DNA of 57,354 bases from Rhodopirellula baltica (GCA_002901265.1 PPHI01000016.1:1-57354), one strand, 5' to 3'; counted from the first letter of the stretch, positions 34,224 to 48,534 are shown. The notes: generated by a model not told the origin, from the sequence alone. A program made the numbers and translations.

Positions 34224-34262
34224 AACGCGGCCCGGCAAGTCATCGTCTTGCCGGGCCGCGTT
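34224..34262. terminator. Bidirectional terminator between convergent genes
   Basis: A perfect 16-bp stem: AACGCGGCCCGGCAAG (34224-34239) pairs with its complement ending at 34262, loop of seven bases. It lies between the ends of the M13 peptidase gene (plus) and the catalase gene (minus). No long T run. Confidence 0.75.
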
Positions 34263-34305
34263 GAATGCAGACGGATGCAATTGCGTCCAAAAGGAGCGTC
34301 CCAGC

Positions 34306-35790
34306 CTAAGCAATCGGGATCGGTTCTTCGGCTGGCTCTTCTAATTTCGAGGCAACCGATTTGGCAAATTCATCGTCGACTGCTGCGAATTGCTGCAACA
34401 TTTTGTCGCGGATTCTTTCTGGACTGTCCGCCATTGAATTGGCAATCGCAGTACAGAGCCTTTCTCGCGCCGCTTCGTCCAAGACGTTGTTCCAAAATAG
34501 ACGCGGTTGACCGAAGTAGTCCTGTTCGTCGCAAGCGAACTCGTCATATCGCCGACCGTCGCCATGAACTGGCATCGGTGGCTCGAAACAGTGACCAGTC
34601 TCCTTGGGGCCGTTCATCTTGTTCGGTTCATAGTCGACGCTTCCACCGCCATTCCCGTCGACTCGCATAGCGCCATCGCGGTGGTACGTCGCGTAGGGAC
34701 AACGAGGTGAATTGACGGGAACTTGGTGATAGTTGACGCCAAGGCGGTACCGGTGTGCGTCCGGATAACTCAGGACTCGGTTCTGCAGCATTCGGTCGGG
34801 CGAAATCCCGATCCCGTCAACTAGGTTCCCCGGTTCAAACGCTGCTTGTTCGACATCTTGGAAATAGTTTTGTGGGTTGCGGTTCAATTCCAAAACGCCG
34901 ACTTCCATCAACGGATAATCTTCGTGTGGCCAGACCTTTGTCAAATCGAAAGGATGCCATTGATAGGTCTCGGCATCTTTTTCGGGCATCATTTGGAGAC
35001 ACAGTTTCCAGCGGGGATAGTCACCCGATTGAATCGCGTCGAACAGATCTCGAGTCGAGTAGTCGGGCGCTTCGCCGGCCATCTGAATCGCTTCTTCATC
35101 GCTGAAGTTCTCGATTCCCTGTTCCGTTTTGAAGTGGAACTTGACCCAATGCCGTACACCGTCACGGTTGTAAATACTGAACGTGTGGCTGCCGTATCCA
35201 TTCATAAACCGTGCACTTTTAGGCGTCCCGCGATCGCCGTAGAGGAACATTACTTGGTGCAATGCCTCCGGTACTTCGCCCCAGAAATCCCAACGGCGCC
35301 AGTGTGGCTTCAAGTGGCTTTGCGGTTCGCGTTTTTGGGTCCGGATAAAATCACTGAACTTCAGCGGGTCACGGATGAAGAAAATCGGCGTATTGTTCCC
35401 GACGAGATCCCAAACGCCTTGATCGGTATAAAATTTCAACGCGAACCCGCGAGGGTCGCGTGCGGAGTCAGCGGATCCAGATTCACCGCCGACGGTTGAG
35501 AATCGGGCGAAGACTTCCGTCTCTTTACCTACCTTGCTGAATAGATCCGCCATGCAGTAGTCGCTGATGTCGTTCGTCACGGTGAATTTGCCAAACGCAC
35601 CGTAGCCTTTTGCATGGACGACGCGTTCAGGAATTCGCTCCCGATTGAAGTGGGCCATCTTCTCGACCAAGTGCACGTCTTGCATCAAGAGTGGCCCGCG
35701 AGGGCCAGCCGATTGCGAATGTTGGTTGTCGTCGACGGGGCGTCCGAATTGCTGAGTTTGAAAAGGGCAACGTGGTTCGTTGTCTGGCAT
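34306..35790 (-). CDS. Monofunctional haem catalase
   Basis: 494 residues from ATG 35790 (MPDNEPRCPFQTQ); the frame continues 19 codons upstream without support. Catalase landmarks: FNRERIPERVVHAKGYGAFG with the catalytic His, VGNNTPIFFIRDPLKF with the Asn, and the haem-ligand block RVLSYPDAHRYRLG with the axial Tyr. It breaks hydrogen peroxide into water and oxygen in the cytoplasm. The size fits the small-subunit clade. It stands alone, divergent from gpmI. Confidence 0.95.
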   Translation of the reverse strand: MPDNEPRCPFQTQQFGRPVDDNQHSQSAGPRGPLLMQDVHLVEKMAHFNRERIPERVVHAKGYGAFGKFTVTNDISDYCMADLFSKVGKETEVFARFSTVGGESGSADSARDPRGFALKFYTDQGVWDLVGNNTPIFFIRDPLKFSDFIRTQKREPQSHLKPHWRRWDFWGEVPEALHQVMFLYGDRGTPKSARFMNGYGSHTFSIYNRDGVRHWVKFHFKTEQGIENFSDEEAIQMAGEAPDYSTRDLFDAIQSGDYPRWKLCLQMMPEKDAETYQWHPFDLTKVWPHEDYPLMEVGVLELNRNPQNYFQDVEQAAFEPGNLVDGIGISPDRMLQNRVLSYPDAHRYRLGVNYHQVPVNSPRCPYATYHRDGAMRVDGNGGGSVDYEPNKMNGPKETGHCFEPPMPVHGDGRRYDEFACDEQDYFGQPRLFWNNVLDEAARERLCTAIANSMADSPERIRDKMLQQFAAVDDEFAKSVASKLEEPAEEPIPIA

Positions 35791-36101
35791 CGTGGCTCTC
35801 GTGCTCACATGGGTGGAACGGATTTTCGCGATCTGGTGATGCAACATCGGTGCCCAACCGCACCACGGCTCTGATTTGCGGTCCGTGGGCTAGGTGGCTT
35901 GTCAGTCTTGATCGATGTTAAGGCAACTTGATTGATCTGCGTTCTCGACACTTCCGTGCCGCGTTTCCCAATTGCGATTGCAATCGACCGCCGCACGCCC
36001 ACTTTGGAAGCTTGCGAATCTGGGCTACGATTTGAGAAACTGAAGCACGCAATTTTCATAGACCCCCGTACATCTTCCCCACACACCGCACAGTCCAAGC
36101 T
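35791..36101. other. Divergent promoter region, catalase and gpmI
   Basis: About 310 bp between the divergent starts. No gene or clear operator seen; the open frames crossing it are shadows. Confidence 0.4.
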
Positions 36102-37709
<1,608 letters not shown>

Positions 37710-37746
37710 ACAACAGGACCGGGTGTCTTGCCAGCCCAGTTGACTC

Positions 37747-40104
<2,358 letters not shown>

Positions 40105-40147
40105 CGGATACGGCTTTGAAGTCGCACCAAGGCGAGGACCGTTGACC

Positions 40148-40750
40148 TTACGGCACCGCGGATTCCGAAACCTCCTCAAAGGTTTTGCGATCAAGAATCC
40201 GCGGTGGCTCGCTAGTAAGAAAGTAGTAGCTGGCCGAAATGATTGCGACTCCGGCAATGATCAGCCCCGACATCGCCAGGTATCGAACCACGTGCGATGC
40301 GAGTCCCTTTTTGCGATAGACGCGATTTGACCTCTCGATCTTTTCCGCTTTCGAAAGGTCATATTCGCTACGTTTTTCGACGACATTGAGCAGCTCCTTG
40401 GCTCGATCACTTGCTTGCTCGGAGTCGGGATCGGCCGACGGGGCGACCGTCGTACCGATCGGTTGATGAATGCGCCGTTCAATCGCATCACGCAGCGGCG
40501 GCAACACCCAGCTCATCGAGAGGATCTTCGAACGTTCGAGCGCATAACGTCGCATCTCGACCAATAGCTCGACTAACTCGGGCGGTGCATCGGGGACTTT
40601 GCGCAGATCGAGTGGAACGCGATGAGTCCGTCGATCGATCTCGCGCACCAATAATGAACGCAGTTGCTCGAGATCGGCATCGGCACCCCATTCGATACAA
40701 ACCGGCTCCGTTCCCGATAGACGATCCAATTGCTTGTCCAAACGCGACAT
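40148..40750 (-). CDS. Hypothetical protein with C-terminal membrane anchor
   Basis: About 200 residues from the ATG at 40750; an ATG at 40759 is the alternative. The N-terminal part is helical and charged (LDKQLDRLSG... REIDRRTHRVPLDLRKVPD, EMRRYALERSKILSMSW). One membrane segment near the C-terminus (YLAMSGLIIAGVAIISASYYFL, about 165-186) leaves a short outside tail. No family recognised. Convergent with icd. Confidence 0.6.
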   Translation of the reverse strand: MSRLDKQLDRLSGTEPVCIEWGADADLEQLRSLLVREIDRRTHRVPLDLRKVPDAPPELVELLVEMRRYALERSKILSMSWVLPPLRDAIERRIHQPIGTTVAPSADPDSEQASDRAKELLNVVEKRSEYDLSKAEKIERSNRVYRKKGLASHVVRYLAMSGLIIAGVAIISASYYFLTSEPPRILDRKTFEEVSESAVP

Positions 40751-41134
40751 CGAGTACAAGCCTCGCGGATTTCGACTTCGTATTCACACTTAGCCAACGA
40801 CAATGCGTCAATCACTCAGTCGCCGTTGTTAATCACACAGCAACCTTCCAAAGATCCCCCTCGCCAATCAAGTCTAGGGTAACCACCTCGCCCCCACCCG
40901 ACGACGTCTTCAGCTGTCGAAACCCCACCCCACAGCACAACTTCAAGTGGCCCGCACGTGGTGTTCACGCGATCTACACAATGCCAGCTGCTTGAAGCAG
41001 TTTTCGCTTGAAAGCAGAGTGGCTTTGTACAGTCCCGATCTGTCCAGAAGATTCGCTCGGCAAGGTACAGATTGTGACTCGAGGACGGCGTTGGCCTGTG
41101 TACCGATTGGTAGTTCCGAAGGTACACTGCGGCG
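40751..41134. other. Intergenic stretch before queA
   Basis: About 385 bp between divergent genes. I see promoter-type DNA only; open frames across it are shadows. Confidence 0.4.
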
Positions 41135-42235
41135 ATGAGCGAAATTGATATTTATGATTTTGAGTTGCCGCGTGAATTAGTCGCCCAACAGCCCCTGCCG
41201 ACCCGCAGTGACGCACGCTTGATGTTGGTTAATCGCCGATCTGGAACGATCGAGCATCACCACGTACGCGACTTACCCGACCTGTTGCGTAGCGAAGACA
41301 CGTTAGTTCTAAACGACAGTCGCGTGATCCCGGCCCGTATGATCGGCTTTCGGACGCGCACGGGCGGACGTTGGCAAGGATTGTTCTTGCGTGCCGATGC
41401 AGATTCGGGGATCTGGGAAGTTCTGACCAAGACCCGCGGCAAATTGGTCGCCGGTGAGACCATCACCGTCGAGGACCGCAACGGATTACCCGGCATGCGT
41501 CTCGAAGTCGTCGCGCGAACCAACGAGGGGCATCTGCTGGTCATGCCGCGACCCGCGACAGAATCGTTCGGTCAAATGTCCAGTGAGGGTCTCGACGAAG
41601 ACAGCCCGCCGCACGAATGGCTGCAGCGATACGGCCGAGTGCCGTTGCCACCGTACATCCGTGACGGACACATGGTAGATGACGATGTCGAACGTTACCA
41701 AACGGTGTTCTCCAAAACGCCAGGCAGTGTGGCGGCACCGACTGCCGGATTGCACTTCACACCACCGCTTTTGAAACAGATTCAGTCGGGCGGCACGGAG
41801 ACCGCATCGGTAACGCTCCACGTCGGACTGGGAACGTTTCGTCCGGTCGCCACGGAGTCACTCGACGACCATGTGATGCATACCGAATGGGCCGAAATTA
41901 GCGAAGAAAACGCGGCCTTGATCAACGAACGTCGCACCGCCGGTGGGCGCTGTGTCGCGGTGGGAACGACCTCGGTACGAACGCTTGAAAGCGCCGCCGC
42001 TGCACTCGACGGCGCGTTGGATGCTTGGTCCGGAACGACAGACCTGTTTATCCGTCCGCCTTATCAGTTCAAGGTTGTCGATGCTTTGATGACCAACTTT
42101 CACCTGCCCAAGAGCACGCTGCTGATCCTGGTCAGCGCACTTGCCGGTCGGGAGCTGATCCTTGAAGCGTACGCCAAAGCGGTCGAGAGCGAATACCGCT
42201 TCTTCAGCTATGGGGACGCGATGCTGATCGTGTAA
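41135..42235 (+). CDS. queA: S-adenosylmethionine:tRNA ribosyltransferase-isomerase
   Basis: 366 residues. Family blocks: YDFELPRELVAQQPLPTRSD, TLVLNDSRVIPAR, KTPGSVAAPTAGLHFTPPLL, TLHVGLGTFRPV, GTTSVRTLES, FIRPPYQFKVVDALMTNFHL and PKSTLLILVSALAG. It transfers the ribosyl part of SAM to preQ1 in tRNA to make epoxyqueuosine, in queuosine synthesis. The last 32 bases overlap the end of the convergent membrane protein gene. Confidence 0.96.
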   Translation: MSEIDIYDFELPRELVAQQPLPTRSDARLMLVNRRSGTIEHHHVRDLPDLLRSEDTLVLNDSRVIPARMIGFRTRTGGRWQGLFLRADADSGIWEVLTKTRGKLVAGETITVEDRNGLPGMRLEVVARTNEGHLLVMPRPATESFGQMSSEGLDEDSPPHEWLQRYGRVPLPPYIRDGHMVDDDVERYQTVFSKTPGSVAAPTAGLHFTPPLLKQIQSGGTETASVTLHVGLGTFRPVATESLDDHVMHTEWAEISEENAALINERRTAGGRCVAVGTTSVRTLESAAAALDGALDAWSGTTDLFIRPPYQFKVVDALMTNFHLPKSTLLILVSALAGRELILEAYAKAVESEYRFFSYGDAMLIV

Positions 42236-42626
42236 GCCGCATCCCGATCAGGAATAAAACGATGGCCGGCGTCATCGCCAAGCCGGCCCATTTGTGAACC
42301 TGCATCAATTCGTGCATCTGGTCCGTCGATGGAATCGGCAGCATGCAGTAGAAAACGCTTGCGATGGTGCCGAGTCCAGCGACCACGATCAACAGGTAAC
42401 CCAGCACGTAGAGCCACGAAGTTGAGTGCCTCGGCGACAGGTAGCGCACCATCACGAATGCAAAGAGCGGTAGTCCGAACACCAGCATCCCGCTTGCCAT
42501 CATGTGGGTCAAAAGCATTGACCCACCAAGAGTCTGTCCGCCAAGTGCCGGAACGGACGTTACCGTCAAAACGGCAACTACCAGAATCAGGCAGGCGATT
42601 AAAAAGCGGTCGATCCAAATGGCCAT
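42204..42626 (-). CDS. Four-helix membrane protein, possibly haem-binding
   Basis: 140 residues with four hydrophobic segments (about 5-27, 38-62, 70-92, 110-130). His residues near the ends of helices (LTHMMASGM, MHELMQVHKWAGL) resemble small b-type cytochromes or DUF4405-type proteins, but the match is weak. Tail-to-tail overlap with queA of 32 bases. Confidence 0.6.
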   Translation of the reverse strand: MAIWIDRFLIACLILVVAVLTVTSVPALGGQTLGGSMLLTHMMASGMLVFGLPLFAFVMVRYLSPRHSTSWLYVLGYLLIVVAGLGTIASVFYCMLPIPSTDQMHELMQVHKWAGLAMTPAIVLFLIGMRLTRSASRPHS

Positions 42627-42664
42627 AGCGAAATCGTCAATTGTCAGAGCGGGTCGATAGTCTT

Positions 42665-42999
42665 GAGTGCTGGTTTACGGCACTCAGGAATGCGAAGTTT
42701 AAACGCTCCTGGGGATTTTGTAGAACCGGGTTCTTGACTGCGCCAGACCAAAGGCCTGTTCCATGGCCCTTACTGGTTGATGCTGTTTGAAACTTCGCGT
42801 TCGTCCGGTCCCGCCAGAGGGGAGGATTCGAAAAGAGTGCCGTCATGGCAACCTGTCTGATGTGCTCCCTAAACGGCCCGCAATGCGGAGTTACCAGCCC
42901 TCATTGGGCTCCTTCCGAAAACTGAATTCCCCCTGTGCGGCGAAACCGCTCATTGACAAAAAACGGCTTTCGGCCGAAAGTGAGGCGGCAAAAAGCCGC
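42665..42999 (+). ncRNA. Structured leader region upstream of leuC
   Basis: The 404-bp gap before leuC is rich in inverted repeats. GAGTGC (42665) pairs with GCACTC (42680). GCGAAGTTTAAAC (42692-42704) pairs with GTTTGAAACTTCGC (42785-42798) around smaller stems such as GAACC/GGTTC and GGCC/GGCC. CTTTCGGCCGAAAG (42967-42980) is a perfect palindrome, and GCGGC/GCCGC (42985-42999) is followed by TTT just 31 bases before the leuC start. It could be a regulatory leader or an independent RNA; I do not recognise a named class. Confidence 0.4.
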
Positions 43000-43030
43000 T
43001 TTCCCGTACCCACCCTTACCATTCCCTTCG

Positions 43031-44455
43031 ATGACCGATGCATCTTCGTCCGGCCCGCGGACACTTTTAGATAAAATCTGGGATCAGCACGTAGTTCACC
43101 AGGACGAGTCCGGCCCCGCAATTCTGTACATCGACCTGCATTTGGTACACGAGGTCACGAGCCCGCAGGCCTTCGAAGGCCTCCGATTAAACAATCGCCC
43201 GGTTCGTCGCCCTGAGCGAACATTGGCGACACCTGACCACAACGTTCCCACCTCGGACCGGTCTCTGCCAATCGCCGACCCGATCAGTCGGAAGCAGATC
43301 GAAACGCTTCGTGCCAACTGTGCCGAATTTGGCGTCCAACTGTTCGACATCGGAGATGTTCGCCAAGGGATCGTCCACGTTATCGGCCCAGAAAACGGCT
43401 ACACCCAGCCCGGCATGACCATCGTTTGTGGTGACAGTCATACCGCAACGCACGGCGCGTTCGGCGCCCTCGCTTTTGGGATCGGAACCAGCGAAGTCGA
43501 ACACGTACTGGCAACGCAAACGCTGTTGCAATTCAAGCCAAAGACCTTCGAACTTCGTGTCGACGGCAGCTTGTCAAAAGGCGTCACGGCAAAGGACATG
43601 ATCCTTTACCTGATCGGCCAAATCGGTACCGCGGGCGGGACCGGATACGTTCTGGAGTACACCGGCGACGCAGTTCGCGCGCTGACGATGGAAGAACGTA
43701 TGACGGTGTGCAACATGTCGATCGAAGCGGGCGCCCGCGCCGGCATGATCGCCCCCGACCAAGTCACCTTTGACTACTTGCGCGGCCTGCCCGAAGTCCC
43801 CAAGGATTTCGACGCGGCCGTCAAACGCTGGAGCGAATTGAGCACTGACGCTGGCGCTTCGTACGACAAATCGTTGACCTTTGCCGGCTCGGATATCCAG
43901 CCGCAAGTCACTTGGGGAACCAACCCCGGTCAAGTTTTGAGTATCACCAGCAAGACACCCAACCCTGCCGATTTTGACGACGCGACGGATCAAAAGACGA
44001 CCAGCGACGCGCTCAGTTACATGGGCTTGGAAGCCGGAAAAGCGATCCAAGATATCTCAATCGACCGCGTCTTTATCGGCTCGTGCACCAACGCCCGCAT
44101 CGAAGACTTGCGTGCCGCCGCCGCTGTTGTCAAAGGCCATCGCGTCAGCGACAAAGTCAGCGCCATGGTTGTCCCAGGTAGCGGTCAAGTCAAAGAACAC
44201 GCCGAGCGCGAAGGCCTGGACAAGATCTTCCGCGAAGCCGGTTTCGATTGGCGTGAAGCCGGTTGCAGCATGTGCTTGGCGATGAACCCCGACAAGTTGG
44301 CACCGGGCGAACGCTGTGCCAGCACCAGCAATCGAAACTTTGAAGGCCGTCAGGGCAAGGGCGGACGGACGCACTTGGTCAGTCCCGCGATGGCAGCTGC
44401 TGCCGCAATCGAAGGTCACTTCGTCGACATTCGCGATTGGGGCTACAAGGGCTAA
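43031..44455 (+). CDS. leuC: 3-isopropylmalate dehydratase large subunit
   Basis: 474 residues from ATG 43031 ([20 protein letters not shown]); the longer frame runs back into the leader hairpins. Aconitase-family blocks: [31 protein letters not shown], and the 4Fe-4S ligands in [13 protein letters not shown] (Cys about 352) and [10 protein letters not shown] (Cys about 411 and 414). With LeuD it isomerises 2- to 3-isopropylmalate in leucine synthesis. leuD follows after 21 bases. Confidence 0.96.
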   Translation: MTDASSSGPRTLLDKIWDQHVVHQDESGPAILYIDLHLVHEVTSPQAFEGLRLNNRPVRRPERTLATPDHNVPTSDRSLPIADPISRKQIETLRANCAEFGVQLFDIGDVRQGIVHVIGPENGYTQPGMTIVCGDSHTATHGAFGALAFGIGTSEVEHVLATQTLLQFKPKTFELRVDGSLSKGVTAKDMILYLIGQIGTAGGTGYVLEYTGDAVRALTMEERMTVCNMSIEAGARAGMIAPDQVTFDYLRGLPEVPKDFDAAVKRWSELSTDAGASYDKSLTFAGSDIQPQVTWGTNPGQVLSITSKTPNPADFDDATDQKTTSDALSYMGLEAGKAIQDISIDRVFIGSCTNARIEDLRAAAAVVKGHRVSDKVSAMVVPGSGQVKEHAEREGLDKIFREAGFDWREAGCSMCLAMNPDKLAPGERCASTSNRNFEGRQGKGGRTHLVSPAMAAAAAIEGHFVDIRDWGYKG

Positions 44456-44476
44456 GACTTACACCGGGATACAACC

Positions 44477-45070
44477 ATGCAAAGCTTTATCAAACACACC
44501 GGCGTCGTCGCGACCATGAACCGCGCCAACGTCGATACCGACCAAATCATTCCGAAACAATTCCTCAAACGCATCGAACGCACCGGATTCGGTCAGTTCC
44601 TGTTCTACGATTGGCGTTTCCAAGATGACGGCGAAACACCGAACCCTGAATTCGAACTGAACCAGCCAGCCGTTAAAGACGCATCGATCCTGATCGCACG
44701 TCGTAACTTTGGCAGCGGTTCCAGCCGCGAACACGCCGTCTGGGCTCTCGATGACTACGGTTTCCGAAGCGTCATCGCTCCTTCGTTCGCGGACATCTTC
44801 TTCAACAACTGTTTCAAAAACGGTGTCCTGCCAATCGTGCTGCCCGAATCGGACGTCGATGAACTGTTCGCCAAAGCAGAGGCAAAAGGCACCTACGAGC
44901 TGACCGTCGACTTGGAAAAGCTCGAGATCTATGACTCCGAAGGATGGAAGCGGTCGTTCGAAGTCGATCCAAGTCGTCGCGAAAAACTGCTGCAGGGACT
45001 CGATGATATCGGGCAGACCCTGCAAGTGGAGGATAAAATTGCTGCCTACGAAGCTGCTCGCAGCTGGTAG
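44477..45070 (+). CDS. leuD: 3-isopropylmalate dehydratase small subunit
   Basis: 197 residues, normal length. Blocks: [38 protein letters not shown] and [20 protein letters not shown]. It is the swivel subunit completing the LeuCD enzyme. Same operon as leuC. Confidence 0.96.
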   Translation: MQSFIKHTGVVATMNRANVDTDQIIPKQFLKRIERTGFGQFLFYDWRFQDDGETPNPEFELNQPAVKDASILIARRNFGSGSSREHAVWALDDYGFRSVIAPSFADIFFNNCFKNGVLPIVLPESDVDELFAKAEAKGTYELTVDLEKLEIYDSEGWKRSFEVDPSRREKLLQGLDDIGQTLQVEDKIAAYEAARSW

Positions 45071-45103
45071 CCCTCCCGATTATTTCTCGACCTAGAATTG
45101 ATC

Positions 45104-45910
45104 ATGCAACAGCGAAACTACCTGCCGATCGTCCTACTCAGTTTGTTTCTCGTCCCGGTTTGGGGCACACCAAGCGATGCGGAGGACTTTCCGGCGGGAG
45201 AATGGGTTTCGCTGTTCAATGGAAAAAACCTCGACGGCTGGACTCCAAAAGTCCGCTATCACAAGTCGGGTGAAAACTACGGCAACACCTTCCGAGTCGA
45301 AGACGGTCTGTTAAAAGTCCGCTACGACGAGTCGGCATACCCGACATTCGACGAGCGTTTCGGACACCTCTTTTACAACCAGCCTTTTTCACACTACCGG
45401 TTCCGTGTGACGTATCGCTTCGTCAGCGATCAGACCGAAGGCGGTCCTGGTTGGGCGTTTCGAAACAGCGGCGTCATGATCCATGGCGAGCCGCCACAAT
45501 CGATGACATTGGACCAGGACTTTCCCGCGTCAATCGAAGTTCAACTGCTTGGCGGAAATGGCAAAGACGATCGCACGACAGCGAATCTTTGCACCCCCGG
45601 AACAAACGTCGTTTACCAAGGCAAACTGCACCGACCACACTGCACCAATTCGAATTCCGAAACGTTTCACGGCGACCAATGGGTGACCGTGGAAATCGAA
45701 GTTCGCGGGTCCGAAGTCATTCGCCACATCATCGACGGAAAGACGGTCCTCGAATACACCCAACCGCAACTCGATGAATCCGACGAACACTCAAAAACTT
45801 TGATCGCAAAGCAAGACGGACTGCTGCTCGAAGGCGGCACGATCTCGCTACAGTCAGAAAGCCACCCTTGCGATTTCAAAACTGTCGAAATCATGGTGCT
45901 GAAGCCCTAG
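45104..45910 (+). CDS. Secreted DUF1080 (3-keto-disaccharide hydrolase) protein
   Basis: 268 residues from ATG 45104; a TTG at 45098 precedes it. Signal peptide (LPIVLLSLFLVPVWGTPSDA). The DUF1080 fold is shown by WVSLFNGKNLDGWTPK, FRVEDGLLKVRYDES, FSHYRFRVTYRF, WAFRNSGVMIHG, SIEVQLLGGNG and ILLEGG-like LLLEGGTISLQSESHP. It is a concanavalin-like beta sandwich acting on glycans outside the cytoplasm. Very common in planctomycetes. Confidence 0.88.
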   Translation: MQQRNYLPIVLLSLFLVPVWGTPSDAEDFPAGEWVSLFNGKNLDGWTPKVRYHKSGENYGNTFRVEDGLLKVRYDESAYPTFDERFGHLFYNQPFSHYRFRVTYRFVSDQTEGGPGWAFRNSGVMIHGEPPQSMTLDQDFPASIEVQLLGGNGKDDRTTANLCTPGTNVVYQGKLHRPHCTNSNSETFHGDQWVTVEIEVRGSEVIRHIIDGKTVLEYTQPQLDESDEHSKTLIAKQDGLLLEGGTISLQSESHPCDFKTVEIMVLKP

Positions 45911-45940
45911 TCTGGCCTGGCCAGAATCGAGACGTTCGAA

Positions 45941-47506
45941 ATGCCATCGCGCAACTTCAATATCATCTTGTTTGCCGTCGTCTCCTGTTGGGCATGCCAT
46001 GTCCAATATCGAAAGATGCGGACCGCCAGCATTGTCGGCGAAGCGATCGATTTAATTGAACGCAACTACGTTGACCCGATCGATCGCGAATATCTGCTCA
46101 AGTCCGCGATTCTAGGTGTCGTCGGCGAACTCGATGAACACAGCAGCTACTTCGCCGTCGATGCCTACGAGTCGTTTCAAGACAGCATGCACCAAGAATT
46201 TGCCGGAATCGGCATCTTGGTCAGTCAGCGTGACGAGAGCAAACCCGTTCGCGTGATTACACCACTCGTCGGGTCGCCAGCCTTAAAAGCTGGTCTGCTG
46301 CCAGGCGACCAAATCATCAAAGTCGATGGCGTCGATGTTTCGCAGATGAAGCTTCCCGAAGTGAGCGGCCGGTTGAAAGGAACGCCTGGCACTTCGGTGA
46401 ACCTCGTCATCAAACGTGACTCTGGCGAACAGTCGATGTCCGTCGAACGGGCCACGATCGAACTCGAATCCGTTGTGGGTGATCACCGCGACGAAAACAA
46501 CGCCTGGGTGTTTCGCCTGAAGTCAAACCCAGATGTCGCCTACATTCGTCTGAAGAGCTTTGGCGAAAAGACAGTACGCGAACTTGAACAGGTTCTGCAA
46601 TCGCTCAACAATGACTTCACGGCGCTCGTACTCGACCTGCGTGATAACGGCGGCGGCTTGTTGTACGCCGCCCGAGACGTCGCTGACATGTTCTTGACCT
46701 CAGGAACGATTGTCTCGACACGAACACGCGGTGGTAAACTCGAAAAAGCCTACCATGCCGGTCCAGACGTGTTGGTTGATCCTGACCGCCCAGTCGCGAT
46801 CCTGATCAACGGAAACTCCGCAAGTGCCAGCGAAATCGTTGCCGCCAGTCTAAAGGACAACGGTCGGGCCATCATCGCGGGAACACGCAGTTACGGCAAA
46901 GGAACCGTCCAGGAAATCAAGCCGTTGCAATACGGTCGAAGCGCACTTCGCTTGACGGTTGCGAAGTACTATCGGCCAAGCAATCGCAATATTCATCGAG
47001 ATGCCGACGCGACCGAAGACGATGAATGGGGCGTGAAGCCTACCGACGGCTTCAACATCCCAATGGACTTGCAACAGCTTCAACAGCTGGCAATCCGCTG
47101 GGACAGGGCGTCTTATCCACTGCTTGCAGGAATCGAAGAAGAAGATCCGTCCCAAGCAGTCGTACCCGCGATCGAATCTGAGCAAGCCCCCACGGACGAG
47201 CCGACACCACCGATCGCAGAGAATCAACCAAGTCAGCCGGACGAAGAAATCCCAGACGCGATTGACCCCGATCCTTCCAATCCCGCGGATGAACTTTCAA
47301 CGCTTGAACCGAAATCCGGCGCGGCGGAACCCGACAATCACAACAGGCCAGCTGTCACCCCTCCGCCGGATCATGTCGAATTAAACGATGAAGCGGCGGC
47401 GAATGTTGCTGAAGGCCCAGAAGCACTTTCCTATGACCCGCCACTCCGCGCCGCGGTGGGTATGCTTTTAAAGGAATCCGTTGGCCGCCCCGCAGCGCCG
47501 AACTGA
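45941..47506 (+). CDS. S41 carboxy-terminal processing protease with PDZ domain
   Basis: 521 residues. Signal sequence or anchor at the start. PDZ domain about 85-165 (GIGILVSQRDE, ALKAGLLPGDQIIKVDGVDV). Catalytic core: LDLRDNGGG (about 230), NGNSASASEIVAASL with the nucleophile Ser near 294, and GTRSYGKGTVQE with the Lys near 319. After about 400 there is a Pro/Glu/Asp-rich low-complexity tail without counterpart in standard Ctp proteases. It trims or degrades envelope proteins. Confidence 0.92.
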   Translation: MPSRNFNIILFAVVSCWACHVQYRKMRTASIVGEAIDLIERNYVDPIDREYLLKSAILGVVGELDEHSSYFAVDAYESFQDSMHQEFAGIGILVSQRDESKPVRVITPLVGSPALKAGLLPGDQIIKVDGVDVSQMKLPEVSGRLKGTPGTSVNLVIKRDSGEQSMSVERATIELESVVGDHRDENNAWVFRLKSNPDVAYIRLKSFGEKTVRELEQVLQSLNNDFTALVLDLRDNGGGLLYAARDVADMFLTSGTIVSTRTRGGKLEKAYHAGPDVLVDPDRPVAILINGNSASASEIVAASLKDNGRAIIAGTRSYGKGTVQEIKPLQYGRSALRLTVAKYYRPSNRNIHRDADATEDDEWGVKPTDGFNIPMDLQQLQQLAIRWDRASYPLLAGIEEEDPSQAVVPAIESEQAPTDEPTPPIAENQPSQPDEEIPDAIDPDPSNPADELSTLEPKSGAAEPDNHNRPAVTPPPDHVELNDEAAANVAEGPEALSYDPPLRAAVGMLLKESVGRPAAPN

Positions 47507-47733
47507 TCAACAGCGAGCGACAAACACGCTCCCCAGACGGACCAGAACACTGCTCTTCAAGCGGGTTTCTCGATTCTAACCGGGTGGGTTTTGCCTGGAG
47601 AGTGCCCGTTTCTCCGTGCGAAACCGTTTGCCGATCGATGCAGGCACAACTATCCTAGAACCGTCCGCTTCTACTCTTTTCTTTTGCAATGAACTTCTTG
47701 CCCGCTCGCACAGGGAAAAAGGATCCACTCGCA

Positions 47734-48534
47734 ATGTCTCGACGTTTGCTCTCTATGGCAGCTCTTGCCGCGGTTTTAAGTTCAGGAACCGCGTTGGTGA
47801 ACCAACCCGTGTTCGCCCAAAACCAATCGATCCTCGCCGAAGTCTATGGTCGTGGTGTGCACGCATATTATGCCGGTGACTACGCCGGTGCGTTTGACGA
47901 ATTGACCGCTGCGATCGATGGCGGATCCCGTGACCCACGCGCCTACTATTTCCGCGGTATCGTCTCTCACTTGCAAGGGCGTCCAGAGCAAGCGGAATCA
48001 GACTGGGAAACGGGAGCAGAAATCGAAGCGATGCACGGCGGCAGCCAGTATATCGGTCGCTCACTCTCTCGCTTCCAAGGCTCGGCTCGGCTAAAGCTTG
48101 AAAACATCCGTCAGAAGGCACGCTTAGCAGCCCTTGCAAACGCTTCGCAGCGTTCGGACATTCGCATGCAAGAGTTGAATGCTCGCGGCAACCGACCGGC
48201 ACCGCCCGTCGCGCGGTCCACGGCACCTTCGCCAGCTCCTGCCGCTCCGGCGAACCCCAAAGTCGACAACCCATTCTTGGACGACGCCCCACCAGCAAAT
48301 GCGTCTGTCCAAAACGACGACCTCCTGAAAGACGTTGTTGGGAACCCATTCGAAAACGACGAGCCAGCGATTGATGCTGCCGCGCCGGCTGACGCGGGAC
48401 CAGCCGCCGCCGATGATCCATTCGGCGCCGGTGCCTCGGGAAGCCCATTCGGTGATTCAGCTCCTGCCGGAGGCGATCCCTTTGGAGCAGGCGCTGGTGA
48501 TGACCCATTTGGCGGCGACCCATTCGGCAACTAA
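47734..48534 (+). CDS. Secreted TPR protein with DPFG-repeat tail
   Basis: 266 residues from ATG 47734, giving a clean signal peptide (RLLSMAALAAVLSSGTALVN, cleavage after FAQ). Residues about 35-100 form one or two TPR-like repeats (VHAYYAGDYAGAFDELTAAI, PRAYYFRGIVSHLQGRPEQA). The C-terminal part is Pro/Ala-rich and then repeats DPFG/SPFG units. Probably a scaffold in the periplasm; function unknown. Followed by a strong terminator. Confidence 0.75.
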   Translation: MSRRLLSMAALAAVLSSGTALVNQPVFAQNQSILAEVYGRGVHAYYAGDYAGAFDELTAAIDGGSRDPRAYYFRGIVSHLQGRPEQAESDWETGAEIEAMHGGSQYIGRSLSRFQGSARLKLENIRQKARLAALANASQRSDIRMQELNARGNRPAPPVARSTAPSPAPAAPANPKVDNPFLDDAPPANASVQNDDLLKDVVGNPFENDEPAIDAAAPADAGPAAADDPFGAGASGSPFGDSAPAGGDPFGAGAGDDPFGGDPFGN

